Shown one piece after another: positions 8,417-18,548 of a DNA stretch of 64,000 nucleotides; position 1 is the first letter of the stretch, and each line of letters begins with the position of its first letter. The position numbers and the translations under genes were made by a program. The stretch comes from Rossellomorea vietnamensis (GTDB lineage Bacteria > Bacillota > Bacilli > Bacillales > Bacillaceae_B): contig NZ_CP104558.1 of the NCBI RefSeq assembly GCF_025398035.1, positions 3,854,001-3,918,000 on the forward strand, written 5' to 3'. Under the pieces are notes generated by a model that did not search any database, was not told the DNA's origin, and worked only from the letters and a program-made list of their open reading frames with translations.

Positions 8417-8425
8417 AATCAATCA

Positions 8426-11425
8426 TCAGTTCTGCGCGGGTGGTGGATCCGGTTCTGTAGGTGGTTCGGTTCCGCCACCGTCACCACCACCGTCACCACC
8501 GCCGTCTCCGCCGCCATCTCCGCCGCCATCTCCGCCGCCATCTCCGCCGCCATCATCTGCAGGAGGTGGTGGCTCCGGCTTGTCCGGTTTATCGGGTTTA
8601 GGAGGTGGATCGGCTGGTTTGTCACCAGGTGGTTTCGGATCTGTACCTGGTTTTTCAGGTTTGGGATCCGGTTTTGGTGCCGGTTGTCCGATCTGGACCG
8701 TGTTGGAACGGGCAGATTCTTTACCGGCTACATCGACGGCAACCACGTAGAAATCACCGTTTCCAACAGATACTGCTAAACTGGATCCGGACTTGACGCT
8801 TCCGACTTTTCCGCCGGATGTCCGGTATACCCGGTATCCGACGACATCGCCGCTTGCGGATGGTGTCCACGTGATTTTGTTCCCGTTTCCGCTTGCATTG
8901 ACGGTTCCGGGAGCTGCCCCGTCATCAGAAATCTTGTTCTCCGCGATGAGGACATTTTTAAATCGTTCGTCTCCATCCGGGATCAGTTTGTCAGGGTCTC
9001 CAGGCACTGCACCGAAGATATTTTTTACAAAGTCAGGGTTCAGGATGACACCCGGCTGTGAAAATTCTGCCGGCGTATTCGGCAATGCCAGGTATTTCTT
9101 TCCGTTCACCATGACGTAACGACTCATAAGTAAGCTGTCATCCGTTTTGGTAGGAACGTATTTTGCATTGAATAAATCACTTTTAACGAGTCCCGCCTGG
9201 CTGCATGCTTCGGATGGAAGCAGTCCCGAGATGGAACAGAAGGATCTTCTGACGACCCCTTCCGGTTGTTGGAACGATGCATCAGGATCAATCAGATCGG
9301 GAGCCAGGTCCCTGACGTCATTCAACAGATACGACCATAAGCGGATGTTACGCAGTCCGTAATGTCCGTACCGGGCACGGGATCCAGGAGTGTTCAGTGA
9401 CGAAGGTGTGTCGTAGCCGAACCAGGTCCCAAATGTAATACTAGGATTCGTTGCTACAAACCAGTGATCTTTGTATTCCTGACTCGTTCCGGATTTCCCG
9501 GCCCAGTCTGAATCAAAGTTCAGGAAGGTCTTCGCGTAGCGCCCGGTACCTAGGTTATGATCCAGGGTATCCCTCATCATATCGATCGCTAAATAAGCGG
9601 TTTGCGGACTGAAGACATCCACAGGTTCTGTCTTGTGTTCAAAGACGACATTGCCATCTTTGTCGACGATCTTGTCAATCATGAAGGCATCGATGAATTT
9701 TCCCCCATTGGCAAAGGTGGTGTAGGCATTTACGTTTTCTTCTACCGTGACACCCGTCGTCGTTGCCCCCAGAGTAAGGGACAGGTTATTGTCATATCTG
9801 CTTGAAAGGGATTCAAAGCCCATCTTCAACAGAAACTCTTTAAATGGATTCCGGTTGTAAATATTCGCATACGTTCTGACCGCTGGTAGATTCAATGATT
9901 CTGCCAGTGCGAATCTTGCAGGGAAGAGTCCGCGCTCCCTGAACGAATAGTTTTCCGGTTTCCAGCCATTGATGTTGACGCCCACATCAGGAATCGGTGA
10001 TCCCGGTGAGATGTACCCGTATTCGAGTGCTGGTCCGTAAGCGAGCAAAGGCTTCATGGTTGAGCCGTTTGATCTGTGTGATTGAGTGGCATGGTTGATT
10101 TGTTCCAATTTAAAATCACGGCCGCCAATGAAGCTGATGATGCGGCCCGTTTTGTTCTCGATCATCACGGCGCCGACCTGAACCGGTTCTTCGATTTCTA
10201 CATCTTTCCCTGTGTCAGCGTCTTTTAACGTTCTGGTTTTAGTCGGACCGTACATCTCATACGCATCCTTTGTTTTTTGCATTTGATCATAAATCTTCTT
10301 GTTGATGGTTGAATGGATTTCATACCCGCTTTGACGAACATTGCGGTCAGCAAGCGTCTGGTACTTGTCTTCAAGTTCATCATTGTTTTCGAGATCCTGT
10401 TCGGAATATCCATCTTCCTTGGCAAGCACATTTTTCATGATTTCCACTGCCCTGCTTTCAAGTTCAGCAGTGAGCCATGGATATTGCTCCCGAGGTGATG
10501 GCTTTGGTTTTACGAAATCCTTTGAGATGTCATAGGCAACGGCATCGTCATATTGCTTTTTCGTGATGTATCCTTCCCGGTGCATCCGGTAGAGGACCGT
10601 GTTTTTCCGGCTCATCCCGGCTTCGAGATTCTCTTTGATCTCCCCATTATTCTTGAATGGCGTGTAAGAGAAGGGAGCCTGTGGAAGTCCTGCGATGAAG
10701 GCTGACTGCGGCAGGGACAAATCCTTTGCGTCCACTCCGAAGATCCCTTTGGCAGCCGATTGGACGCCCGCGATGTTTTGGCCGGATGAGTTCCGTCCAA
10801 GAGTCGCTACATTCAGATACGCTTCCAGTATTTCATCTTTATCAAAAAATCTTTCCAGGCGAAGAGCGAGAAGGATTTCTTTCGCTTTTCTTTCAAATGA
10901 AACTTCATTCGTGAGGATCTGATTTTTGATCAGCTGTTGAGTGAGTGTACTCCCGCCCGATTGGGTGGCTGAATTCGTGAATTCCTGTAGGACGGCGCGC
11001 ATGATCGCTTTAGGCACGACACCGTTATGTTCGTTGAAGTACTCATCTTCCGTGGCAATGACGGCATGCTGCAGATCTTTCGAAATATCTTCAAGCTTCA
11101 CTTCTTCCCGTTCCAGGTCGGTCCGGAGTTTCCCGAGATAGACATCGTCCGAGAAGTAAAGTCGAGAGGTTTCTTCGTAGTTGTAGATGTCCTTTTTCAT
11201 TTGGTCATAAGGACGGATTGGTTCTTCCTTGACGAGTGAAGCGAAATAACCCGCTCCGACTCCTCCTGCAAATGCGAATCCCAATACAAAGAGGACGATC
11301 AGGATCAAAGACAGGTTCCAGAATACACCGTATGTAATTCTTGCTCGTTTTTGTAGTCTAGTATTTGAAAAGAACCTGGTTGCAGGGTCTAATTTTTCAC
11401 GTAATATGTTCCATTTTTCCTTCAT
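8426..11425 (-). CDS. Class A penicillin-binding protein with FN3 domain and Gly/Asp repeat tail
   Basis: 999 residues. Bifunctional cell-wall synthase: an N-terminal cytoplasmic part, one membrane segment (about 36-62), and a glycosyltransferase domain with ATEDEYFNEHNG, QSGGSTLTQQL and RKAKEILLALRLER (about 120-190). The transpeptidase domain has SNGSTMKPL (SxxK), SLN and KSGTS. A fibronectin type III domain (about 845-920) and a Pro/Lys-rich then Gly-rich tail follow. The last ~45 residues include seven GGGD repeats. This is longer than most class A PBPs, through the FN3 and tail. GGGGGG upstream of the ATG fixes the start. It sits as a single gene between an IS and tyrS. Confidence 0.95.
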   Translation of the reverse strand: MKEKWNILREKLDPATRFFSNTRLQKRARITYGVFWNLSLILIVLFVLGFAFAGGVGAGYFASLVKEEPIRPYDQMKKDIYNYEETSRLYFSDDVYLGKLRTDLEREEVKLEDISKDLQHAVIATEDEYFNEHNGVVPKAIMRAVLQEFTNSATQSGGSTLTQQLIKNQILTNEVSFERKAKEILLALRLERFFDKDEILEAYLNVATLGRNSSGQNIAGVQSAAKGIFGVDAKDLSLPQSAFIAGLPQAPFSYTPFKNNGEIKENLEAGMSRKNTVLYRMHREGYITKKQYDDAVAYDISKDFVKPKPSPREQYPWLTAELESRAVEIMKNVLAKEDGYSEQDLENNDELEDKYQTLADRNVRQSGYEIHSTINKKIYDQMQKTKDAYEMYGPTKTRTLKDADTGKDVEIEEPVQVGAVMIENKTGRIISFIGGRDFKLEQINHATQSHRSNGSTMKPLLAYGPALEYGYISPGSPIPDVGVNINGWKPENYSFRERGLFPARFALAESLNLPAVRTYANIYNRNPFKEFLLKMGFESLSSRYDNNLSLTLGATTTGVTVEENVNAYTTFANGGKFIDAFMIDKIVDKDGNVVFEHKTEPVDVFSPQTAYLAIDMMRDTLDHNLGTGRYAKTFLNFDSDWAGKSGTSQEYKDHWFVATNPSITFGTWFGYDTPSSLNTPGSRARYGHYGLRNIRLWSYLLNDVRDLAPDLIDPDASFQQPEGVVRRSFCSISGLLPSEACSQAGLVKSDLFNAKYVPTKTDDSLLMSRYVMVNGKKYLALPNTPAEFSQPGVILNPDFVKNIFGAVPGDPDKLIPDGDERFKNVLIAENKISDDGAAPGTVNASGNGNKITWTPSASGDVVGYRVYRTSGGKVGSVKSGSSLAVSVGNGDFYVVAVDVAGKESARSNTVQIGQPAPKPDPKPEKPGTDPKPPGDKPADPPPKPDKPDKPEPPPPADDGGGDGGGDGGGDGGGDGGGDGGGDGGGTEPPTEPDPPPAQN
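8472..8554. repeat. 12-bp tandem repeat encoding GGGD in the PBP tail
   Basis: About seven copies of a 12-bp unit (plus strand, close to TCTCCGCCGCCA with CACC variants) encode the (GGGD)n tail. The last copies are nearly identical, so copy number could vary by slippage. Confidence 0.85.
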
Positions 11426-11518
11426 ATATCATTCCCCCCAGAACATTCCCATTATAGCATAATTACAGGAAGGCTGTCGTAAAAAGTCAAATAAAATGGT
11501 CTTTTATCATGCGTTTAG

Positions 11519-11547
11519 TTGACTATTATTTTGGAATATGGTAAAAA
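11519..11547 (+). promoter_or_regulatory. Possible tyrS promoter
   Basis: TTGACT, 17-bp spacer, TAAAAA. The -35 is good and the -10 is weak. It is the best candidate upstream of the T-box leader. Confidence 0.4.
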
Positions 11548-11584
11548 CCTAATATAGTGATTGTAATGATCATCCGACATCAAT

Positions 11585-13127
<1,543 letters not shown>

Positions 13128-13146
13128 TAGAAAATACAATCTATCA

Positions 13147-13193
13147 GTGCGGTATCCGTTTCTCTTATTTTGGAGCGGGTGCCGTGCTTTTTT
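13147..13193 (+). terminator. tyrS terminator
   Basis: GTGCGGTATCCG pairs with CGGGTGCCGTGC over 12 positions with G-U pairs, followed by six Ts. Confidence 0.65.
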
Positions 13194-13201
13194 ACATACA
13201 C

Positions 13202-13232
13202 AAAAAAACACTGCCCACATAGTGGACAGTGT
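13202..13232 (-). terminator. rpsD terminator
   Basis: On the minus strand ACACTGTCCAC pairs with GTGGGCAGTGT, followed by seven Ts. It lies 14 bases after the rpsD stop. Confidence 0.85.
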
Positions 13233-13245
13233 CTTCGTACAAAGA

Positions 13246-13848
13246 TTAACGAGAGTAGAACTCAACGATAAGAGCTTCGTTAATTTCAGCTGGTAATTCA
13301 GAACGTTCAGGAACGCGTGTGAATGTACCTTCTAATTTGTCAGCATCGAAAGTTAGGAATTCAGGAACAAAGCTGTTCACTTCCATCGCTTCTTTGATGA
13401 TGTCAAGGTTACGTGATTTTTCACGAACTGAGATTGTTTGACCAGGAAGTACGCGGAATGAAGGGATGTCTACGCGAGATCCGTTCACTGTAACGTGACC
13501 GTGGTTAACAAGTTGACGTGCTTGACGGCGAGTACGAGCAAGACCTAAACGATAAACAACGTTATCCAGGCGGCACTCAAGTAGCGCCATGAAGTTTTCA
13601 CCGTGTTTACCTTGTAATTTGCCAGCTTGGTCAAATAGGTTACGGAATTGACGCTCAGTTACTCCGTACATGTGACGAAGTTTTTGCTTCTCTTGAAGTT
13701 GTAAACCGTATTCAGAGATTTTTTTACGTTGGTTAGGACCGTGTTGTCCTGGAGCGTAAGGACGCTTTTCTAATTCTTTACCCGTACCGCTTAGAGAGAT
13801 TCCAAGACGACGAGATAATTTCCAGCTTGGGCCAGTATATCGAGCCAT
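13246..13848 (-). CDS. rpsD: 30S ribosomal protein S4
   Basis: 200 residues. Primary 16S rRNA-binding protein of the small subunit, with an N-terminal S4 region and an S4 RNA-binding domain ([20 protein letters not shown], about residues 90-110). The start at 13848 (MARYTGPSW) is fixed by AAGGAGGAG upstream. Monocistronic with its own strong promoter and a ~185-base leader, as in B. subtilis, where S4 represses its own gene. Confidence 0.98.
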   Translation of the reverse strand: MARYTGPSWKLSRRLGISLSGTGKELEKRPYAPGQHGPNQRKKISEYGLQLQEKQKLRHMYGVTERQFRNLFDQAGKLQGKHGENFMALLECRLDNVVYRLGLARTRRQARQLVNHGHVTVNGSRVDIPSFRVLPGQTISVREKSRNLDIIKEAMEVNSFVPEFLTFDADKLEGTFTRVPERSELPAEINEALIVEFYSR

Positions 13849-14033
13849 GAGAGACTCCTCCTTTATTGTTTTTATTTTGTTGTAAAATAAAAACACCTGT
13901 GAATAAACAATTATGTGCATTTTGTTTTCATGTACCTTCGCCCTAGCAGCAGAGGGTTACAAGATACACCTCAACAAAAGAGGAACAAAATACGAGCATA
14001 AAGGACTTCACTGAAGCTGCATTATTTTACACA
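13849..14033 (-). promoter_or_regulatory. Candidate S4 autoregulatory leader of rpsD
   Basis: About 185 bases of transcribed leader lie between the promoter and the rpsD ATG, with hairpin segments such as CTTCAGTGAAG and a GTTTTTATTTT/AAAATAAAAAC pair near the ribosome site. B. subtilis rpsD is autogenously controlled through such a leader; here the structure is inferred, not shown. Confidence 0.5.
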
Positions 14034-14039
14034 AAGAAT

Positions 14040-14068
14040 ATTATATGATGCGAGAGATTAGAAGTCAA
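14040..14068 (-). promoter_or_regulatory. Sigma-A promoter of rpsD
   Basis: TTGACT, exactly 17 bp, TATAAT on the minus strand. Confidence 0.88.
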
Positions 14069-14185
14069 GGAAGTATTTTATAGATTCCTGAAAAGAGCGA
14101 TCTGGATTGCACAAACAAAATAGTTCATAAGTCATTTGTTGTGATATAATAAAAGTTGAAAATTATGTTAAATAGGTGAGCAGAT

Positions 14186-14785
14186 TTGCAGGAATCAAAG
14201 AGAGAGAAATTTCTTCGATATCTATTGATCGGTATCTGTCTGCTGGTCGTATTGGGAGGTTTCCTTTATTCCTCCTCATCGGGGAAAGTCGAGGAGATCG
14301 AACCCTCCATCCATGCTGAAGTATTGTCCAGGGGAGACGAAGGTCGTAACCCGGTCATTGCAGTGGCAAAAGTGGTAGAAGAGCAGCCGGTCCTTGTCAT
14401 ATATGAAATTGATCAAAAAAACCAATATTACTTTAAGGTATTACATAGTGTGTCGTTACACAATCCAGTGAAAATGCTTCGTACTACAAAGGAACATAAT
14501 GGGGTCTGGGTCCAAATGGAAGAGGGGAAATGGATCCTGTTTTCCGAATCGTTAGAGGTTTTACAGGAGCGGGATGGCGATCCGTCTTCCGTTACTTCAA
14601 GCCGGCATCCCTTTCATATTCAGGAAGACACCGGATATATCAACATTTCCCGGAGCTCTCGTGATGTCCGACTGAATCTTACAGACAAAAGCGGGGAACC
14701 GAAAGAAATCCATTCCTTATCAGAAGACGATTCAGTATGGCTCGTTGTCTTTCAAAAGGATATGGTGCTGGCCAGGAGCCGGTGA
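14186..14785 (+). CDS. Unknown single-span membrane protein
   Basis: 199 residues. A TTG start with AGGTGAG five bases upstream gives MQESKREKFLRYLL. One membrane segment (about residues 11-28) is followed by an extracytoplasmic part of ~170 residues with beta-rich character. I recognise no domain. A TATAAT at 14146-14151 is the likely -10. It lies 41 bases before the GGDEF gene in the same direction, so the two may be co-transcribed. Confidence 0.75.
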   Translation: MQESKREKFLRYLLIGICLLVVLGGFLYSSSSGKVEEIEPSIHAEVLSRGDEGRNPVIAVAKVVEEQPVLVIYEIDQKNQYYFKVLHSVSLHNPVKMLRTTKEHNGVWVQMEEGKWILFSESLEVLQERDGDPSSVTSSRHPFHIQEDTGYINISRSSRDVRLNLTDKSGEPKEIHSLSEDDSVWLVVFQKDMVLARSR

Positions 14786-14826
14786 TGTAATTCGTTTCAC
14801 AAACCTTTCAGGTGTGGGTGAGAAAA

Positions 14827-16641
14827 ATGTACGTTATCCAACATGCTTTGCATGAATACAAGTCAAAGCTATTCGATTTAATCTATGAAGAAATGTCAGT
14901 AGGGGCAGATCATTCCGTTCAATTGCAAAAGTGGCTGACGGTTGTAAAGGATTGCCTGGAAATCGATCAGGCATTTTTATATTTTTATACCGATTCTGCC
15001 TATTTCCTATATCAACCCCATCATAATGGTGGTGTTCCCCTCACACTTGCTGAAGCGACAGAGGAGTATATTCTCAGGCCGATCTTAATAGAAAAAGAAG
15101 ACCTTTCTTCCATTAAGTTTCACTTTACGAAGAGTGATGGAAGTCCTTTGGCGATCCTCCAAGTGAAGAAGGAGGATTCGAAAAGGTGGGCCGATGAAAG
15201 CTGGCTTCATTCCTTTTGGAAGGCAAGCAATCAGTTTTTACAGCATACAGGCGGCATCCAGACTGTCCTAGAAGACGAGAGAAGATATAGGGAATTATTC
15301 AAAGTGACAGAGATCTTCCATTCAACGAGGGACGTTCATACTCTCCTTGTACAGGTCATCGAGACGTTGAAACAGGTATTTCCGATTGATGAGTTCCGTT
15401 TGTTATTGTCCAATGACCGGCATGACTTCGGTGAACTGCCCATTAAGAGTTTCGATTTTGAGCGTGCCAATGAATCGGCCATGCAGGCATTTGTGAACGG
15501 AACCATTGAGTCCGGCGAAGAAGATATTCTCTATGCCCCTCTAAAAGGGAAACAGGGGATCTACGGGGTCCTTGAGGTGGAATCCGCTTCCCTTGATTTT
15601 ACGGATCAGAAGATCGAGTTCATCCGCCTACTAGCCTATACAGCCGGGAGTGCCCTGGAGAACGCCAAGCTCTATGAACAGTCAAAGAGGCTCATCACCG
15701 ATCTTCAGCTCATCAATGAAACGTCCCATCAATTAAACTTGAATTTACGTTTATCTGAAACGGTCCAATTTTTAAAGAAACAGATCAAGCGTTCTTTTCA
15801 GGCATCGGCCATTGGGTTCGTCCTCCTTCAAAAAGGGGAATATACCATTTTGGACGAAAGTTCCCCTGTCTTTTTTGAAGAGATCGGCAGGAGTTTTATT
15901 TCATACGTTAAGAAGCGTATCGAAGAGGAGAGGGACTCCATCTTTTTAGGGGATGTCGGCGATCGTTTTGAAGGGGCGGGCGCCTTTCCGTCGATCATGG
16001 CTGCCCCTATGGTTCAAAATGAAGCCCTGATCGGGTTCTGTGTGGTGCTCCATAAAGAACCGTATATGTTTTCGTTTGATATGTACAAGCTGCTGCAGTC
16101 GTTCATCCATCATTCCACCCTGGCCATTACCAATGCCACCCTCCGTGAAAAATTGGAGCATATGGTCATCACCGATCACATGACCAAACTGTTCGCACGG
16201 AATTATTTGGATGATGAAATGGAATCCTCCATGAATAAGGATGAACTGGGGACCCTTCTCCTGATCGATATCGATGACTTCAAATCCATCAACGATAACT
16301 ACGGTCATCAAATCGGCGATGAAGTCATCATAGAAGTGTCGAATCTCATCAAGGGCATCGTCAGCCACCACGGATTCGTCGCAAGATGGGGAGGGGAAGA
16401 ACTGGCCGTCTACCTGCCTTCCTTAGGTCGTAAAGAAGGAATGGAAATCGCAGAGCGTATCATCAAAGACATCCCATTGAAAACCGATCCATCCGTCACC
16501 CTATCATGCGGACTATCCATCTGGAAAGCAGACGACGACCACTGCCCCAAATCCGTCAAAGAACTAGTCAAAAAAGCCGACGAAGCACTCTACCTGGCCA
16601 AAAATAATGGAAAGAACCAGGTAGTAAAAGATTGTCAATAA
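14827..16641 (+). CDS. dgcP: GAF-domain diguanylate cyclase (DgcP/YtrP-like)
   Basis: 604 residues. The N-terminal ~440 residues contain GAF-type sensory regions (about 165-295 and 305-440). A C-terminal GGDEF domain has the active-site form GGEEL near residues 522-526, within FVARWGGEEL, and DIDDFKSINDNYGH. It should make cyclic-di-GMP from GTP. The RxxD inhibitory site five residues before GGEEL is absent. The position next to rpsD matches B. subtilis ytrP (dgcP). I chose the ATG at 14827 because GGGTGAG precedes it. Confidence 0.9.
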   Translation: MYVIQHALHEYKSKLFDLIYEEMSVGADHSVQLQKWLTVVKDCLEIDQAFLYFYTDSAYFLYQPHHNGGVPLTLAEATEEYILRPILIEKEDLSSIKFHFTKSDGSPLAILQVKKEDSKRWADESWLHSFWKASNQFLQHTGGIQTVLEDERRYRELFKVTEIFHSTRDVHTLLVQVIETLKQVFPIDEFRLLLSNDRHDFGELPIKSFDFERANESAMQAFVNGTIESGEEDILYAPLKGKQGIYGVLEVESASLDFTDQKIEFIRLLAYTAGSALENAKLYEQSKRLITDLQLINETSHQLNLNLRLSETVQFLKKQIKRSFQASAIGFVLLQKGEYTILDESSPVFFEEIGRSFISYVKKRIEEERDSIFLGDVGDRFEGAGAFPSIMAAPMVQNEALIGFCVVLHKEPYMFSFDMYKLLQSFIHHSTLAITNATLREKLEHMVITDHMTKLFARNYLDDEMESSMNKDELGTLLLIDIDDFKSINDNYGHQIGDEVIIEVSNLIKGIVSHHGFVARWGGEELAVYLPSLGRKEGMEIAERIIKDIPLKTDPSVTLSCGLSIWKADDDHCPKSVKELVKKADEALYLAKNNGKNQVVKDCQ

Positions 16642-16654
16642 ACAATATCAAATC

Positions 16655-16692
16655 AACAGGATGAGCCGACAGTGGTTCTTCCTGTTTTTTTT
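16655..16692 (+). terminator. Terminator after the GGDEF gene
   Basis: AACAGGATGAGCC pairs imperfectly with GGTTCTTCCTGTT, followed by eight Ts. Confidence 0.7.
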
Positions 16693-16821
16693 GATTTTGA
16701 ATGAATTTTTCAGAATCTGATATGTAACGCTGAATTAGAATGTGATGATCTTGAAAGGTTACTCGACCTTATGGGAATAGATATTATATGTTGTTAATTA
16801 TAGAAAACACATGCTCAGTAA

Positions 16822-16891
16822 GTTGATTGAAGCGGAAGGTGCTCGACTCCGACGGGAATAGCGGGAAAGTTGAGACCCCACAGGGCGAAGC
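16822..16891. repeat. ~126-bp repeat, copy 1, left part (split by IS3 element)
   Basis: Begins GTTGATTGAAGCGG and runs to CAGGGCGAAGC, where the IS3-family element interrupts it. The remainder is at 18340-18400. Joined with one GAAGC, it matches the copy at 27798-27923. Confidence 0.88.
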
Positions 16892-16917
16892 TGAGTTGCA
16901 CCCCTATTGTTGGACAC
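16892..16917 (+). repeat. IS3-family left inverted repeat
   Basis: Begins TGAGTTGCACCCC and ends TGTTGGACAC; pairs with 18314-18339. Confidence 0.82.
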
Positions 16918-16947
16918 CCCAACCAACAATAGGAGGTGCCAGCACGT

Positions 16948-17466
16948 ATGGCCAAGTTTACTCAAGAATCTAAATTGAAAGCTGCTAAACGTTATCTTAA
17001 TGAACTCGTTAGTTATCGAGATCTTGCCAATCAAGTGGGGGTTGATCAATCTGTTCTGCGCTATTGGGTGATGTTAGTTCGTCACCACGGGGACCAAGCC
17101 TTTACCTTTCCCTATACAAACTATCCTTCCGCCTTTAAACTGAGGGTAATTCAATTTATTACGGAGAAGAATTGCTCCATTCGAGAGGCATCAGCCATTT
17201 TTCATATCCCAGACCCCTGTATGGTTCGTAGGTGGGTCAAAAAGTGGGAAAGAGCTGGAGAAGATGCCTTCGGATCATTAGAAATGAGGCCTTCTACAAT
17301 GACATCTAATCATAAAGATAAGAAGATCAAAGATAACTCTTCTAACCAAACGATGGAAGATATGAAAAAAGAACTGGAATACCTTCGTATGGAAAATGCG
17401 TATTTAAAAAAGCTAAAAGCCTTAGTTCAGGAAGAACCATCACCAACGAAATCAAAGCGAAAGTAG
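16948..17466 (+). CDS. IS3-family transposase OrfA
   Basis: 172 residues. Two helix-turn-helix segments (about 5-50 and 55-110, the second with REASAIFHIPDPCMVRRW) bind the element ends. A leucine-zipper-like coil (about 130-160, MKKELEYLRMENAYLKKL) follows. The ATG at 16948 follows AGGAGGTG. Near its end the gene contains A AAA AAG, where ribosomes can shift to the orfB frame. Confidence 0.94.
   Translation: MAKFTQESKLKAAKRYLNELVSYRDLANQVGVDQSVLRYWVMLVRHHGDQAFTFPYTNYPSAFKLRVIQFITEKNCSIREASAIFHIPDPCMVRRWVKKWERAGEDAFGSLEMRPSTMTSNHKDKKIKDNSSNQTMEDMKKELEYLRMENAYLKKLKALVQEEPSPTKSKRK
17406..17412 (+). promoter_or_regulatory. Programmed -1 frameshift heptamer A_AAA_AAG
   Basis: In the orfA frame the bases read tta aaa aag, giving the canonical slippery heptamer. 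The -1 frame is open from here (FKKAKSLSSG...) through to orfB without a stop. A shift here would make the OrfAB fusion transposase, as in IS150. Confidence 0.85.
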
Positions 17467-17492
17467 TATTTGAACTAAGGAACGAATTCCCG

Positions 17493-18305
17493 GTGACTAA
17501 AATGATAAAAGTAGCTAAGCTGCCTAAAAGTACTTACTATCACATCACAAAAAAATTAGACCAACCAGATCCTGATCGCAAATGGAAAAGAAGGATCAAT
17601 TTCATCTACCATAAACACTTAGGACGCCTTGGGTACCGTCGCATTACGGACGTTCTTCAAGCAAAAGGACACGATATAAATAAAAAGAAAGTCCTTCGAA
17701 TCATGAGAGAATTGGGCCTTAAATGCATTGTGCGAATGAAAAAATATAAATCCTACAAAGGGAAAGTTGGAAAAGTAGCTCCCAACATCCTAAATCGTAA
17801 TTTTAGAGCCGATAAACCTAATCAAAAATGGGTGACAGACGTAACGGAGTTCAAACTGTTCGGTCAAAAGCTCTATCTGTCCCCCATTCTAGACCTATTT
17901 AACGGAGAGATCATTACCTATACGCTCCAATCAAGGCCGACATTTGACTTGGTCGAGAAGATGTTAGAAAAAGGATTAAAACATGTAAATGAAGGCGATG
18001 AGCTCTTAATCCATTCAGATCAAGGGTGGCATTATCAAATGGCTCAGTACCGAAGGACACTGAAAAAACATAACATCACCCAAAGTATGTCTCGTAAAGG
18101 AAACTGTTACGACAACTCGGTCATGGAGAACTTTTTTGGGATAATGAAGTCTGAGTTCCTTTACTTAAAGGAATTTGATAGTATCGAGCACTTTAAAGAA
18201 GAACTGAAAGAATACATGTATTACTACAATCACCTGAGAATCAAATCAAGGTTAAAACGAAAAAGTCCGGTAGCTTATCGAGTAAGTACTGAATTAGCTG
18301 CTTAG
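17493..18305 (+). CDS. IS3-family transposase OrfB (integrase core)
   Basis: 270 residues from a GTG, but most likely expressed as part of OrfAB by -1 frameshifting. An IS3-type HTH_21 region is followed by the rve integrase core: D in WVTDVTEF, D in IHSDQGWHY and E in NCYDNSVMENFFG, the D-D-35-E triad. The frame extends upstream of the GTG to the slippery site. Full length. Confidence 0.94.
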   Translation: MTKMIKVAKLPKSTYYHITKKLDQPDPDRKWKRRINFIYHKHLGRLGYRRITDVLQAKGHDINKKKVLRIMRELGLKCIVRMKKYKSYKGKVGKVAPNILNRNFRADKPNQKWVTDVTEFKLFGQKLYLSPILDLFNGEIITYTLQSRPTFDLVEKMLEKGLKHVNEGDELLIHSDQGWHYQMAQYRRTLKKHNITQSMSRKGNCYDNSVMENFFGIMKSEFLYLKEFDSIEHFKEELKEYMYYYNHLRIKSRLKRKSPVAYRVSTELAA

Positions 18306-18313
18306 AAATTTAA

Positions 18314-18339
18314 GTGTCCAACATTATGGGGCCAGTGCA
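18314..18339 (-). repeat. IS3-family right inverted repeat
   Basis: On the minus strand begins TGCACTGGCCCC and ends TGTTGGACAC. Confidence 0.82.
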
Positions 18340-18400
18340 GAAGCCCGAGGAGGCTCAACTCACGCCCCGCGGAAAGCGAGCACCTGCAGCGGAAATCAAC
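18340..18400. repeat. ~126-bp repeat, copy 1, right part
   Basis: GAAGCCCGAGGAGGCTC to AAATCAAC, continuing the repeat interrupted at 16891. Confidence 0.88.
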
Positions 18401-18462
18401 CAACGCGTCACTTTGTATAGAAATGAAGTTTAAGAAACAGCTAACTTCCTTTACCACTTTAG

Positions 18463-18476
18463 TGTAAACGCTTTCT
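18463..18476 (+). promoter_or_regulatory. cre upstream of megL
   Basis: TGTAAACGCTTTCT matches the cre consensus at 13 of 14 positions. It touches a candidate promoter (TTTTCA at 18477-18482, 17 bp, TAGAAT at 18500-18505). This suggests CcpA control of the lyase gene. Confidence 0.65.
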
Positions 18477-18548
18477 TTTTCACCTGGATTATCATATTCT
18501 AGAATAGTAGTTACTTAGACTTAAAGGGAATACTGGGAGGAATACTGG

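Larger units (their letters stand above)
16892..18339 (+). mobile_element. IS3-family insertion sequence (IS150-like)
   Basis: 1448 bp with 26-bp imperfect inverted repeats (16892-16917 and 18314-18339) that both end in TG..CA and share TGTTGGACAC. It carries overlapping orfA and orfB with a -1 frameshift heptamer. It is flanked by GAAGC on both sides (16887-16891 and 18340-18344), a 5-bp target duplication. Both orfs look intact. It sits inside a chromosomal repeat. Confidence 0.93.

Noticed and set aside
8363..8779. Plus-strand frame with AAISAAISAA repeats
   Set aside because: Shadow of the GGGD repeat tail of the PBP on the other strand.
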